The notes under the pieces: generated by a model
Told to the model about the DNA's origin: nothing
The model's database searches: none
The model's input: the letters and a program-made list of their open reading frames with translations, nothing else
DNA from: Streptomyces himalayensis subsp. himalayensis
GTDB lineage: Bacteria > Actinomycetota > Actinomycetes > Streptomycetales > Streptomycetaceae
Length of the DNA stretch: 64,000 nt
Assembly: GCF_013778455.1 (NCBI RefSeq)
Contig: NZ_JACEHE010000012.1
Location: forward strand, 124,001-188,000
Direction of reading: 5' to 3'
Position numbers and translations under genes: made by a program
Shown here: piece after piece, positions 49,247 to 58,639 of the stretch
Position numbering within the stretch: position 1 is the first letter of the stretch
Layout of the letters: each line of letters starts with the position of its first letter

Positions 49247-51709
49247 ATGTCGGAGGCCGAGCAGACGGGTAACGCCCGTCAGGACAACACCGCACGTCTC
49301 CTCGCCGGGCGCTACCGGCTGGGAGGGGTCCTCGGCCGCGGCGGCATGGGCACCGTCTGGCGCGCCCTGGACGAGACGCTGGGGCGCCCGGTCGCCGTCA
49401 AGGAGCTGAGGTTCCCCTCGAACATCGACCAGGAGGAGAAGCGCCGCCTCGTCACGCGCACGCTGCGTGAGGCCAAGGCCATCGCCCGGATCCGCAACAC
49501 CAGTGCGGTGACGGTGTACGACGTGGTCCACGAGGACGACCGGCCGTGGATCGTGATGGAACTCGTCGAGGGCAAGTCGCTCGCCGAGGTCATCCGCGAG
49601 GACGGGCTGCTGACGCCGAAGCGCGCGGCCGAGGTCGGCCTGGCGGTCCTCGACGTCCTGCGCTCGGCGCACCGCGAGGGGATTCTCCACCGCGACGTGA
49701 AGCCGTCCAACGTGCTGATCGCGGACGACGGCCGGGTCGTGCTGACGGACTTCGGCATCGCCCAGGTCGAGGGCGACCCGTCCATCACCTCGACCGGCAT
49801 GCTCGTCGGCGCGCCCTCGTACATCTCGCCGGAGCGGGCGCGCGGGCACAAGCCGGGCCCCGCGGCCGACCTGTGGTCGCTCGGCGGTCTGCTGTACGCG
49901 TCGGTGGAGGGCTTCCCTCCGTACGACAAGGGCTCCGCGATCGCGACGCTCACCGCCGTGATGACCGAGCCGCTGGAGCCGCCGAAGAACGCGGGCCCGC
50001 TGGAGAAGGTCATCTACGGCCTGCTCGCCAAGGACCCCGAGCAGCGGCTCGACGACGCGGGTGCGCGGGCTCTGCTCAACGACCTGATCCACGCCCCCGA
50101 GCCGGAGCCGGTCGACGCCACGAAGGTTGTGCCGTTGCCGCCGGTGCCGGAGAAGCGGCCGCGCAGGGGCGGTTCCAAGGCGGGCGGTTCGAAGGCGGGC
50201 GGTACGTCGGGCGGAGGTTCGGCGTCCGCGGCTGCGGGCGCCTCCGCTGGTGCTGCCTCCGGTGCCGCGTCGTCCGGTGGCGCGGCGGCCGCCGCGGGGC
50301 GGAAGGCCGAGGACGCTGCGGATCGACTGCGCGGTGCGCTGCGCTCCCTGCGGCCGGCGCGCAAGACCGCTGCGGGATCGTCCGCGGCGTCGGCGTCGGC
50401 GTCGGCGTCGGCCGCGGCGCCCGCGGACGGGACGCGAGGCACCACGGCGGATGCGGAGGGGACCCCGGGCCGGTCGGCGACAGGCGCAGCTGGTTCCCCC
50501 GGCACCGGAACCGGCGCGGATTCCGTCAGCGGTTCCGGTGCGGCATCCGGGAATGGCGCCGATGCCGAAGCTCCCGGTACCGGTGGCTCTGCCCGTTCAG
50601 CCGGTACTGGTGCCCGTGGCGGCGGGGCGGAAGTAGCCGAACCCGAGGCAGCGCACACCACCGCTTCGGGAGCGACCGCTTCGGGAGCGACCGCTTTGGA
50701 ATCGGACGCTTCGAGAACAAACGCTTCGGCAGGCACCGCCTCCAAGGAAGCCGCCGACGACGCCGGGTCGGGCGCCACTCGCGCTGCTGGTGCTGTGGAT
50801 GCCGCTGGTGCGGCCACGAGTGGGACGTCCGGTGCCCAGGGCGACGCCGGGGCGAATGCGACGGCCGCGCACAGTGCTTCCGGCCTCCCGGCCACTCCGC
50901 CGCCCCCGGACACCCCGCCGCATCCTCAGCCCAAGGCGTCGCTCACCGATGTGGTGTCACGGCGCGTGCTCGTGGCCGTCGCCGTGGTCGTGGCGCTCGC
51001 CGTGCTCGGCACCGTGCTGGCGCTCTCGTTGAGCGGCGGCGACGGCGCGCAGGACAGCAGCAACGGCAGCGACAAGGCCGCATCCAGCGGCGCGAGCGCC
51101 GACAGCGGCGAGGCGGGCAAGGGCAGCGGGGGCGACGCCGGTACCGACAAGGGCAGCGGCGGGGACACGGGTTCGAGCGAGGACAGCGGCTCGGGGGAGT
51201 CCGCGGGCCAGGGGAAGGACCTCGGCGAAAACTCGAGCAGCGGCAGCGGCAACGACGCCGGCACCGGCTCGCGGTACGGCGCCGTGACGACGTACAAGCA
51301 TGATCAGGGGTTCTCGATCGGCCTGCCGAAGGGCTGGAAGTACGTCTCCTCGGATGCCGCGGGTGCGCGTTTCACCGGCCCGGACGGACAGAAGCTGCTG
51401 GTCGGCTGGACGACGACGCCCAAGGACGATGCGGTGCGCGACTGGGAGAACCAGGAGCGGTACATGACCCGCGCCCAGTACGACCGCATCCGGATCGAGA
51501 AGGTGGGCTACCGCGGCTGGAACGCTGCGGACTGGGAGTTCACCTACGTGGACGGCGGCACCAAGTGGCGGTCGATAGACCGTGGTTTCGTCGTGAACTC
51601 GCGACTCGGCTATGCGCTCATGTACACGGCGAAGGCGGCGGACTGGAGCAGCGAGCAGCGGCGTGGAACCTGGCAGACGTTCGCCCGGACCTTCACGCCC
51701 AAGTCCTGA
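49247..51709 (+). CDS. Transmembrane Ser/Thr protein kinase (array member 1)
   Basis: This is an 820-residue Hanks-type kinase with all catalytic motifs: glycine loop LGRGGMGTV (29-37), Lys52 in VAVKEL, HRDVKPSN (148-155, Asp150), and DFG (168-170). A very long Ala/Gly/Ser/Thr linker (about 300-570) follows, then one membrane helix (about 572-595), a second Ser/Gly/Asp-rich linker, and an outside domain (about 681-820). That domain has GFSIGLPKGW, with similar motifs in the array members downstream. There are no PASTA repeats. ATG 49247 follows GAGGGGA. Its stop runs into a 10-bp minisatellite. Confidence 0.92.
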   Translation: MSEAEQTGNARQDNTARLLAGRYRLGGVLGRGGMGTVWRALDETLGRPVAVKELRFPSNIDQEEKRRLVTRTLREAKAIARIRNTSAVTVYDVVHEDDRPWIVMELVEGKSLAEVIREDGLLTPKRAAEVGLAVLDVLRSAHREGILHRDVKPSNVLIADDGRVVLTDFGIAQVEGDPSITSTGMLVGAPSYISPERARGHKPGPAADLWSLGGLLYASVEGFPPYDKGSAIATLTAVMTEPLEPPKNAGPLEKVIYGLLAKDPEQRLDDAGARALLNDLIHAPEPEPVDATKVVPLPPVPEKRPRRGGSKAGGSKAGGTSGGGSASAAAGASAGAASGAASSGGAAAAAGRKAEDAADRLRGALRSLRPARKTAAGSSAASASASASAAAPADGTRGTTADAEGTPGRSATGAAGSPGTGTGADSVSGSGAASGNGADAEAPGTGGSARSAGTGARGGGAEVAEPEAAHTTASGATASGATALESDASRTNASAGTASKEAADDAGSGATRAAGAVDAAGAATSGTSGAQGDAGANATAAHSASGLPATPPPPDTPPHPQPKASLTDVVSRRVLVAVAVVVALAVLGTVLALSLSGGDGAQDSSNGSDKAASSGASADSGEAGKGSGGDAGTDKGSGGDTGSSEDSGSGESAGQGKDLGENSSSGSGNDAGTGSRYGAVTTYKHDQGFSIGLPKGWKYVSSDAAGARFTGPDGQKLLVGWTTTPKDDAVRDWENQERYMTRAQYDRIRIEKVGYRGWNAADWEFTYVDGGTKWRSIDRGFVVNSRLGYALMYTAKAADWSSEQRRGTWQTFARTFTPKS

Positions 51710-51831
51710 CCTGTCGCAAACCGTCCTGACCCGTCGCGACCCGCCCAGGCCGGTCCTGGCCGGTCCTGGCCCGTCCAGGACGTCCAGGCCGGTCCTGGCC
51801 CGTCCAGGCCGGTCCCAGGCCGTCCCAGCCC
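51703..51831. repeat. 10-bp tandem repeat, about thirteen copies, overlapping a stop codon
   Basis: Units such as GTCCTGACCC, GTCCTGGCCG and GTCCAGGCCG follow one another from 51703 to 51831, one of them 9 bp long. The first unit includes the last codons and TGA of kinase 1. Confidence 0.8.
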
Positions 51832-51993
51832 GTCCGATTTCGCGGCACGTCCCGTGAGATCTCGCATCCCGTCAATACGGATTGCCTTCGGCACGTATCG
51901 TGAGTGGTTGCGGACGGTGCGCAGCCGCATCCGTGCGTAAGAAGTACGAAAGACGAACGGAATTGACCACCGTGCGGGGACGGGGGATGCGTC

Positions 51994-54777
51994 GTGGACG
52001 ACTACGCGGGGCGAGTGCTCGCCGACCGCTACCGCCTGCCGCTGCCGCCGTCCGACGAGTACGAACTGGCGCAGACGCGGGCCTTCGACACCTTCAGCGG
52101 ACAGGAAGTCCTGGTAAGGCAGGTGCCGTTGCCGGAGGTCGTCGAGGCGGAGGTGCTCGACGCCGACGGTCTTCCCGAGGGATTCGTCAGCGCGGGCCCG
52201 CGGCGCGCACCCGGTCGCGCGACGCGCAGGGCCACGGACCCGGCGGTGCGGCGCGCGATCGAAGCGGCGCAGGCGGCCGCGCAGATCCCCGACCATCCAC
52301 GGCTCGACCAGGTCTTCGACGTGTTCGCGGAGGGCGGTTCGCTGTGGATCGTCAGCGAGCTGGTGGCGGCCCGGCCGCTGGCCGCGCTGCTCGCCGAGAA
52401 GCCGCTCACGCCCTACCGGGCGGCGGAGGTCGCCTCGGACGTTCTGACGGCCCTGCGGGCGCTGCACGCCCACGGCTGGGTGCATCGCAACATCACCACG
52501 CGTACGGTCCTGGTCTGCGACGACGGTCGCGTGATGCTGACGGGCCTGGCCGCCGGCGCGGCGGAGGAGGCGCTGTGCGGATACGATCCGCGGCCGGTCA
52601 CTGACTTCGGCGGAGCCGCTGACTTCGGCGGAGCCGCTGACTTCGGCGGTGCTGATGGCTTGGGCGGGGCCGACGACTTCGCCGGTGCCGATGGATCCGT
52701 CGGGTCCCATGGCTCCGTCGGGTCCCATGGATCGGTCGGGTCCCATGGCTCCGTCGGGTCCCATGGCTTCGGCGCGGCCGACGGGCTCGCCGGTGGCCGG
52801 TCCGGGGACTTCGACACGAGCGCCTCTGGCCGTGGCGGCGGGCCAGGTGACTCGCATCCTGCCGGTACGCCGGTCATCGGCCCGCCCTCCTCCGGACCGG
52901 CGGTGCCGACGTCGTCGTACAGGCCGTCCGGCACCTCCCCGGCCACGGCTCTCGGGCGGCGCGACCTGGAAGCCGGTGGTGACGTCAGGGCGGCACGCGC
53001 GGGCGCCATCGCGGCCTATCGCGCCGGAGCCCAGGCAGCCGCGCGGGTGAGTCAGGAACAGCGCACCGGCGCGACGCCCGCCCTGCCCGCGCCTCGCTCC
53101 GACGAGGCACCGGCCCCCGACCGGAACGGGGACACACAGCGCGGTGAAGCCGTGGCGCACGGACACATTGCCAACCCCTATGGAGTGGGCCGAGCGCAGC
53201 CCCAGCCCTGGCACGGGGCGGTTCCGCGAGCCCGCGGGGTGGTGGCGGGGCAGCACGACGAAACCGGAACCGAAACCAGACCCGGAACCGAAACCAGCCC
53301 CGGAACCGGAACCGGAAGCGAAGCCGGAACCGGACCCGTAACCGGAGTCGAATCGCCGTCCAGCGCTGAGATGATCCCGGCCGCGCGCCGCGACGGAGCA
53401 TCAGCACTCGCCGAATCCGGCACCGACTCCACGCGCCCCGGAACCCGCTGGGGCGAGCTCGTGGCACCCGGTCGCGAGAACCGGGGGCCCGCCACACCAC
53501 TGGCCGCCGAGCGGGCCCGGCAGGCCCGGATGGTGGTGGTCGGACCCGTCACCGAGCGGTGGGCGCCGGAACAGGCCGGCCCCGTGCACGAGAACTGGCA
53601 GCTGGCGCCCCCCATCGGCCCGGCCACCGACCTGTGGGCGCTGGGTGCGCTGCTGTTCCGTGCCGTGCAGGGCCACGCGCCGTATCCGGAGGAGAGCACG
53701 GCGGAACTGGTGCAACTCGTGTGCGCGGAGCCGCCCGCGTTCGCGGAGGAGTGCGGACCGCTGCGGCCCGTCGTCGAGTCGCTGCTGCGTCAGGACCCCA
53801 CCGAGCGCATCGACTTCGAGGAACTGCGCGGCTGGCTGCGCTCCCTCGTCAGGTCGGCTCCGGAGCCGGACGCGGGCGCCAACGTCGTGGCGGCGCCGCC
53901 GTACGACGCCGGCCGTCTGCCCGTCGTACGCCGCCGCGGTGAGCTCGTACGGAAGCGCCGCGCCGCCCCGCCCGCCACCACCGGACACAGCGGCCGGCAC
54001 AAGAGGGCCAGGCCGGAGCGGCAGCCGCGGCAGCGGGGGCCGAGGTCGCTCGGCCGGACGCTGCTTCTGCTCATACTGCTGGGAGTGGTCGCGGCCATCG
54101 CCTACGCGATGCTGTTCATGCCGAAGGCCGAGACCAGTAGCGACGGCAGTCAGGGGCAGGACCGGACAGGCACCGCGGGAGAGGCGATGTCGGCCGCCCC
54201 GGGATCCACGCAGGGGCAGGACGGCAGCCAGGACGGCGACTCGGAGAAGTCGCCCGGGGCGTCGTCCGGCAAGACGCCCGAGGAGAGCGGCGGTTCGCAG
54301 CACACGCAGACCACCGGTCCCGATCTGCCGGAGGGGTTCGTTCTGCGCAAGGACCCGGAGGGCTTCCAGGTCGCCGTGGCCCGCGGATGGGACCGGAAGC
54401 CCGAGAACGAGCAGGGCCAGATCCGCTACTCGGACGGCGACTTCACGCTGATCGTCGTCTCGGGCCGGGACAGCACCTCGGTGTACGGCGGCGACCCCAT
54501 GGTGTACCAGCGCGAGAAGGAGCTGGAACTGCAGCCCTTCCGCGATTCCAGTTGGGCCACCTCCAGCGGGATGCGCCGTATCGAGGTGGGCGGACGCGTC
54601 ATGGCGGAGGGCCAGTTCACCTGGCAGGACGCGAAGGGGCGGGAGATCTACGTACGCAACCTCGCGCTGATCCTCGACGGCCGGTATCACGTCGTCCAGG
54701 TCCGCGGTCCGGAAGCGGAGCGTGACGAGGTGACGAGGCTGTACGAGCAGGCTTCGGCGACATATCAGGTCACGTGA
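51994..54777 (+). CDS. Transmembrane pseudokinase (array member 2)
   Basis: The 927-residue protein has the kinase architecture but none of the catalytic residues. VAVK becomes VLVRQV (Arg42), HRD becomes HRN (164-166) with the following Lys also lost (HRNITTRTV), and DFG becomes GLA near 184. The glycine loop is absent. A disordered insertion of about 340 residues (190-530) contains the hexapeptide repeats GSVGSH and DFGGAA; the C-lobe resumes at PATDLWALGALLF. One membrane helix lies at about 686-708 and an outside domain at about 775-927 (EGFQVAVARGW). GTG 51994 follows GGGGGATGC. It may be an allosteric partner of its neighbours. Confidence 0.88.
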   Translation: MDDYAGRVLADRYRLPLPPSDEYELAQTRAFDTFSGQEVLVRQVPLPEVVEAEVLDADGLPEGFVSAGPRRAPGRATRRATDPAVRRAIEAAQAAAQIPDHPRLDQVFDVFAEGGSLWIVSELVAARPLAALLAEKPLTPYRAAEVASDVLTALRALHAHGWVHRNITTRTVLVCDDGRVMLTGLAAGAAEEALCGYDPRPVTDFGGAADFGGAADFGGADGLGGADDFAGADGSVGSHGSVGSHGSVGSHGSVGSHGFGAADGLAGGRSGDFDTSASGRGGGPGDSHPAGTPVIGPPSSGPAVPTSSYRPSGTSPATALGRRDLEAGGDVRAARAGAIAAYRAGAQAAARVSQEQRTGATPALPAPRSDEAPAPDRNGDTQRGEAVAHGHIANPYGVGRAQPQPWHGAVPRARGVVAGQHDETGTETRPGTETSPGTGTGSEAGTGPVTGVESPSSAEMIPAARRDGASALAESGTDSTRPGTRWGELVAPGRENRGPATPLAAERARQARMVVVGPVTERWAPEQAGPVHENWQLAPPIGPATDLWALGALLFRAVQGHAPYPEESTAELVQLVCAEPPAFAEECGPLRPVVESLLRQDPTERIDFEELRGWLRSLVRSAPEPDAGANVVAAPPYDAGRLPVVRRRGELVRKRRAAPPATTGHSGRHKRARPERQPRQRGPRSLGRTLLLLILLGVVAAIAYAMLFMPKAETSSDGSQGQDRTGTAGEAMSAAPGSTQGQDGSQDGDSEKSPGASSGKTPEESGGSQHTQTTGPDLPEGFVLRKDPEGFQVAVARGWDRKPENEQGQIRYSDGDFTLIVVSGRDSTSVYGGDPMVYQREKELELQPFRDSSWATSSGMRRIEVGGRVMAEGQFTWQDAKGREIYVRNLALILDGRYHVVQVRGPEAERDEVTRLYEQASATYQVT
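52603..52656 (+). repeat. 18-bp coding repeat (DFGGAA), three copies
   Basis: GACTTCGGCGGAGCCGCT occurs twice exactly and once with changes, in frame within the pseudokinase insertion. Confidence 0.85.
52693..52764 (+). repeat. 18-bp coding repeat (GSVGSH), four copies
   Basis: Four in-frame units of GGMTCSGTCGGGTCCCAT encode GSVGSH four times (residues 234-257 of the pseudokinase). The unit is a multiple of three, unlike the intergenic minisatellites. Confidence 0.9.
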
Positions 54778-54986
54778 GGGACTGACCCGGTCGCGGCGAG
54801 AACCGTCACAGGGCGGTCCTACCGTCGGCCTGCCGGTCCGAGCCCACTGCGGCGCCCTTTACGGCGCACCGTCCTGCCGGACGGTGTTCGCACCTGCGTA
54901 CGGAATGCCGCGGCGCGCAACCACCTGCATACCTGATCCGGTCACGTCGGCCGGAGGATGACCTTCCATGTGCACACGCGTGCGGC

Positions 54987-56627
54987 ATGATGGGGCGCAT
55001 GGGGACCGAGGGGGACAACGTCCGCGTCATCGCCGGCCGTTACCGGCTGGAGGCCCGCCTTGGACGGGGCGGAATGGGCGTCGTCTGGCGTGCCACCGAC
55101 CAGCTCCTCGGCCGTCAGGTGGCCGTCAAGGAGCTTGCGCTCGACGAGACGCTGTCCCTGGAGGAGGCCCGGCACCAGCGCGAGCGCACGCTGCGGGAGG
55201 CGCGGGCGGTCGCCCAGCTCAGCCACCCCAACGTGGTCGTCGTGCACGACGTCGTCGAGGACGACGAACGCCCCTACCTCGTGATGGAGTTGATCGACGG
55301 CGGTTCCCTCGCCGAGCGGATCGCCCGGAACGGACCGGTGGACGCCGCCGAGGCGGCCCGTATCGGACTCGCGCTGCTGGCCGCTCTGCAGAAGGCGCAC
55401 CAGGCGGGAGTGCTGCACCGCGACCTCAAGCCCGCCAACGTCCTGATGGAGGCGGGTACCGGCCGCGTCGTGCTCACCGACTTCGGGATCGCGCAGGTCA
55501 CCGGGGCGACGACGCTCACCGAGACCGGGTCGTTCGTCGGCTCGCCCGAGTACACCTCGCCCGAGCGGATGTCCGGCGACAGAACCGGACCCGAGTCCGA
55601 CCTGTGGTCTCTCGGAGCGCTGCTGTGCACGGTGCTCAGCGGGGAATCCCTTTTCCACCGCGACTCCTTGGGCGGCGTCCTGCACGCCGTCGTCATGGAT
55701 GACATCCGGATCCCGGACGCGGCCGCCCCGCTGCTGCCGGTCGTCCTCGGGCTGCTGGAGCGCGACCCCGACCGCCGGCTGACCGCGGCGGAGGCGGAAC
55801 GCATGCTGCGCGCCTACGTCGACACGGGCCGCACCCCGCACCTGCCCGCCGACCACGTCCCCACCCAGCGCGATGTGCCCCGCCACCAGGGCCACCACAT
55901 GCCGCGCCCTCATGTGCCGCGTCCACACGTGCCGGTGCCGCACGCTTCCGAGCCGGGGCCCGCGAAACCGAGGCGCTCGGCCCGTACGATCCTGGCCGCC
56001 GCGGCCCTGGCCGTTGCCGTGGTCGGGGCCGGAGTCTCCGCCGCCGCGTTGCTCATGGGCGGAGACGGCGAGGGGGAACGGGCGCCCGGCACCTCGGCGC
56101 CGTCGCCCACCGGCTCCCCGGAAAGCCCCACCCCGACGGTGACCGTGACCCGGCAGCAGACGGAGACCACGACGGCGCCCGCGGCACCGGCGGGCTATCG
56201 CATCGTCAAGGACCCAAAGGGGTTCTCGCTCGCCGTACCGGACGGCTTCAAGCGCAACCCGCAGGGGTCGCGCGTCTTCTACATGTCGCCGGGCGGCACC
56301 TTCCGTATCGGCATCAAGGTGGCCGACCCGGAGGAGGGCGGTCCGCTCGAGGTGATGCGCCGCTCCCACGCCAAGGGCCCGGAGAACAACCTCGGTTACC
56401 GCGACGGCGAGGTCCTCGCCACCACGCACAACGGACGTCCCGCGGCCCTCTGGGAGTTCACCTGGGACGGCTTCACCGAGGCGGAGGGCGCCCGGCACAC
56501 GTACGACCTGTGCTGGGAGGAGGGCGGCCGGATGTACGACGTGTGGGTGTCGGCGCCGGTCGGCCGGTCCGACGAGGCGAAACGGTATTTCGATACCGCG
56601 GTTGACTCGTTCGTGCGGGCGCAGTGA
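54987..56627 (+). CDS. Transmembrane Ser/Thr protein kinase (array member 3)
   Basis: This 546-residue kinase is compact. It has the glycine loop LGRGGMGVV (25-33), Lys48 in VAVKEL, HRDLKPAN (from His144), and DFG (165-167). A His/Pro-rich juxtamembrane region follows (about 285-325), then a membrane helix (about 332-354), a Thr/Pro linker, and an outside domain (about 400-546) with GFSLAVPDGF. ATG 54987 begins MMGRMG; ATG 54999 is also possible. No good ribosome site was found for either. It ends in a GTGA that could overlap a start of the next gene. Confidence 0.92.
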   Translation: MMGRMGTEGDNVRVIAGRYRLEARLGRGGMGVVWRATDQLLGRQVAVKELALDETLSLEEARHQRERTLREARAVAQLSHPNVVVVHDVVEDDERPYLVMELIDGGSLAERIARNGPVDAAEAARIGLALLAALQKAHQAGVLHRDLKPANVLMEAGTGRVVLTDFGIAQVTGATTLTETGSFVGSPEYTSPERMSGDRTGPESDLWSLGALLCTVLSGESLFHRDSLGGVLHAVVMDDIRIPDAAAPLLPVVLGLLERDPDRRLTAAEAERMLRAYVDTGRTPHLPADHVPTQRDVPRHQGHHMPRPHVPRPHVPVPHASEPGPAKPRRSARTILAAAALAVAVVGAGVSAAALLMGGDGEGERAPGTSAPSPTGSPESPTPTVTVTRQQTETTTAPAAPAGYRIVKDPKGFSLAVPDGFKRNPQGSRVFYMSPGGTFRIGIKVADPEEGGPLEVMRRSHAKGPENNLGYRDGEVLATTHNGRPAALWEFTWDGFTEAEGARHTYDLCWEEGGRMYDVWVSAPVGRSDEAKRYFDTAVDSFVRAQ

Positions 56628-56716
56628 ACCGAGCCGGCCGTGTGGTTTGTCACGGTGCTGCATCCGAACCCCACCCCATGTGGTCTTCCCCCGTTCCCCT
56701 TCGCAAGGATGTGGCC

Positions 56717-58453
56717 ATGATGAACCAAGGGGGACAGCCGAACGAGCCGACGAGCTACGGGCTGCAGCCACCGCAGCACAACCCGCAGAACGTCCCGCAC
56801 CCGCAACACCCCCAGCACAATCCGTACGCGCAGCAGCCGCCCGCCGCTCCGTACGCCGCCCCCACCCCGGTAGCGCCGCAACAGCAGCCTCCGCACCAGC
56901 AGCCCCCTCGGCCGCACCCGCAGGCGCAGGCGCAGCCGGACCCGGGCGCAGGCCGCCTGATAGCAGGCCGCTACCGGCTGCTGTCCAAGCTCGGGCACGG
57001 AGGCATGGGCACCGTATGGCGGGCGAAGGACGAGACCGTCGACCGTGAGGTGGCCGTCAAGGAGCCCCGGGTTCCCGACCACGTTCCCGAGCGCGAGCGC
57101 GCCAACGCCTTCGAGCGCATGCGCCGCGAGGCCCGCGCCGCGGCCCGGCTCGACCACCCGTCGGTCGTCACCGTGCACGACGTGGCCGTCGAGGACGGAC
57201 GGCCGTGGATCGTCATGGAGTTCGTGCAGGGCCGGTCGCTGGGCGACGCGCTGAAGGAGGGCACCCTCGACGCCCGCGAGTCCGCCCGCATCGGGCTCGA
57301 GGTCCTGGGCGCGCTCGAGGCCGCCCACCAGGCGGGCATCCTGCACCGCGACGTCAAGCCCGACAACGTCATGCTCGGGCGGCACGGCCGGGTGGTCCTC
57401 ACCGACTTCGGCATCGCCCAGATCGAGGGCGAGACCAGCCTGACGGACACCGGCGGCTTTGTCGGCTCGCCCGAGTTCATCGCCCCCGAGCGGGTACTGG
57501 GCCAGCGCCCGGGACCGTCCTCCGACCTCTGGTCGCTGGGTGTCGTCCTGTACGCCGCGACGGAGGGCGTGTCGCCGTTCCGCCGCACCACCACGCCGTC
57601 GACGCTGCAGGCGGTCCTCAACGCCACGCCCGCGGCGCCCGCCTCCGCGCAGGGCCCGCTGGCCGAGGCGATCAACGGGCTGCTCCAGAAGGATCCCGCG
57701 CACAGGCCCGGTGCCGCCCGGATCCGCCATCTGCTGGAGCAGGCCGCTCAGCCGCCCCAGCCCCAGCCGACGCAGGTCGTCCAGATCGGCGGCGGGCCTG
57801 GCGGGTCCGGGGGCAGGAGCATCCGCCTCGGCCGCAAGGCGTGGCTGGGCGCGGGGGCCGCGGTCGTGGCCGCGGCCGTGGCGGCGTATCTGGTGATCGC
57901 GAACCCGTTCGCGGGCCCGCTGCCGGAGGGCTGGACGACACGCGAGGAGAAGGCGCTGGGTGCGACTCTGGCTGTGCCCACGGACTACGTGAGGTCCGTG
58001 CCGGACGGCACGAACGACAAGGAGCACTGGGTCACCTACACCGACCCGAGCTACTCGCTGTCCATCGCTCTGACCCTCTACAAGAAGTCCGAGGACACCC
58101 TCGACGAGATCGCGGGCTCCGCGACCTCGGAGGCGTATGACGACATGGACTCCATGGAGGACACCGAGGACGGCGACTTCTCCTTCATGGCGGAGAAGCC
58201 CGCGCCCAAGGGGAGCACCACGAAGACCTCGTACGAGGAGCGCGACGCGGCGGAGAACACCGTCACCTACGTCGACGACCAGACCGATTCGGACACCCCG
58301 CGCCCGCGCGAGGCCAGGGTCTTCTACTACATGACCGAGTCCGGTGACCTGTACAAGCTCTGGATCGACTATCCGGGCAAGGGCGACTTCACGGAGCGCG
58401 GCCGGGAGGTCGCCAAGGCGGCCATCGAGAACCTGACGATCGAGAAGCTCTGA
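56717..58453 (+). CDS. Transmembrane Ser/Thr protein kinase (array member 4)
   Basis: The 578-residue kinase has an unusual Pro/Gln/His-rich N-terminus (residues 5-80) before the kinase domain. Catalytic motifs are intact: LGHGGMGTV, Lys115 in VAVKEP, HRDVKPDN (from His210) and DFG (230-232). A membrane helix (about 375-396) and an outside domain (400-578) with GATLAVPTDY follow. ATG 56717 (MMNQGG) with AAGGA is used; GTG 56624, overlapping the stop of member 3, would add 31 residues but has no ribosome site. It ends the kinase array. Confidence 0.92.
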   Translation: MMNQGGQPNEPTSYGLQPPQHNPQNVPHPQHPQHNPYAQQPPAAPYAAPTPVAPQQQPPHQQPPRPHPQAQAQPDPGAGRLIAGRYRLLSKLGHGGMGTVWRAKDETVDREVAVKEPRVPDHVPERERANAFERMRREARAAARLDHPSVVTVHDVAVEDGRPWIVMEFVQGRSLGDALKEGTLDARESARIGLEVLGALEAAHQAGILHRDVKPDNVMLGRHGRVVLTDFGIAQIEGETSLTDTGGFVGSPEFIAPERVLGQRPGPSSDLWSLGVVLYAATEGVSPFRRTTTPSTLQAVLNATPAAPASAQGPLAEAINGLLQKDPAHRPGAARIRHLLEQAAQPPQPQPTQVVQIGGGPGGSGGRSIRLGRKAWLGAGAAVVAAAVAAYLVIANPFAGPLPEGWTTREEKALGATLAVPTDYVRSVPDGTNDKEHWVTYTDPSYSLSIALTLYKKSEDTLDEIAGSATSEAYDDMDSMEDTEDGDFSFMAEKPAPKGSTTKTSYEERDAAENTVTYVDDQTDSDTPRPREARVFYYMTESGDLYKLWIDYPGKGDFTERGREVAKAAIENLTIEKL

Positions 58454-58626
58454 CCGTCAGCGGCGCGGACGGGGACCGCCTGAGGGGGTGCCTGAGAGGG
58501 CCTGAACGATCCCCCGTAACCCTGGGTAATCCCTGCTCGGGGTATTCGCTGCCAGTGATCACTGGCTCCATGTGCGCAGTCCGTGAAAGCCATTACCGAC
58601 GGGTACCCAAAAGCTCGGCGTGCCCC

Positions 58627-58632
58627 TACGCT
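58627..58632 (+). promoter_or_regulatory. -10 element of a probable leaderless dehydrogenase transcript
   Basis: TACGCT lies seven bases before ATG 58640 and no ribosome site precedes the ATG. Confidence 0.4.
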
Positions 58633-58639
58633 CACGCCC

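Noticed and set aside
56624..56716. GTG 56624 overlapping the previous kinase stop as the start of kinase 4
   Set aside because: No ribosome site is present and the added 31 residues do not look like kinase or signal sequence; ATG 56717 has AAGGA.
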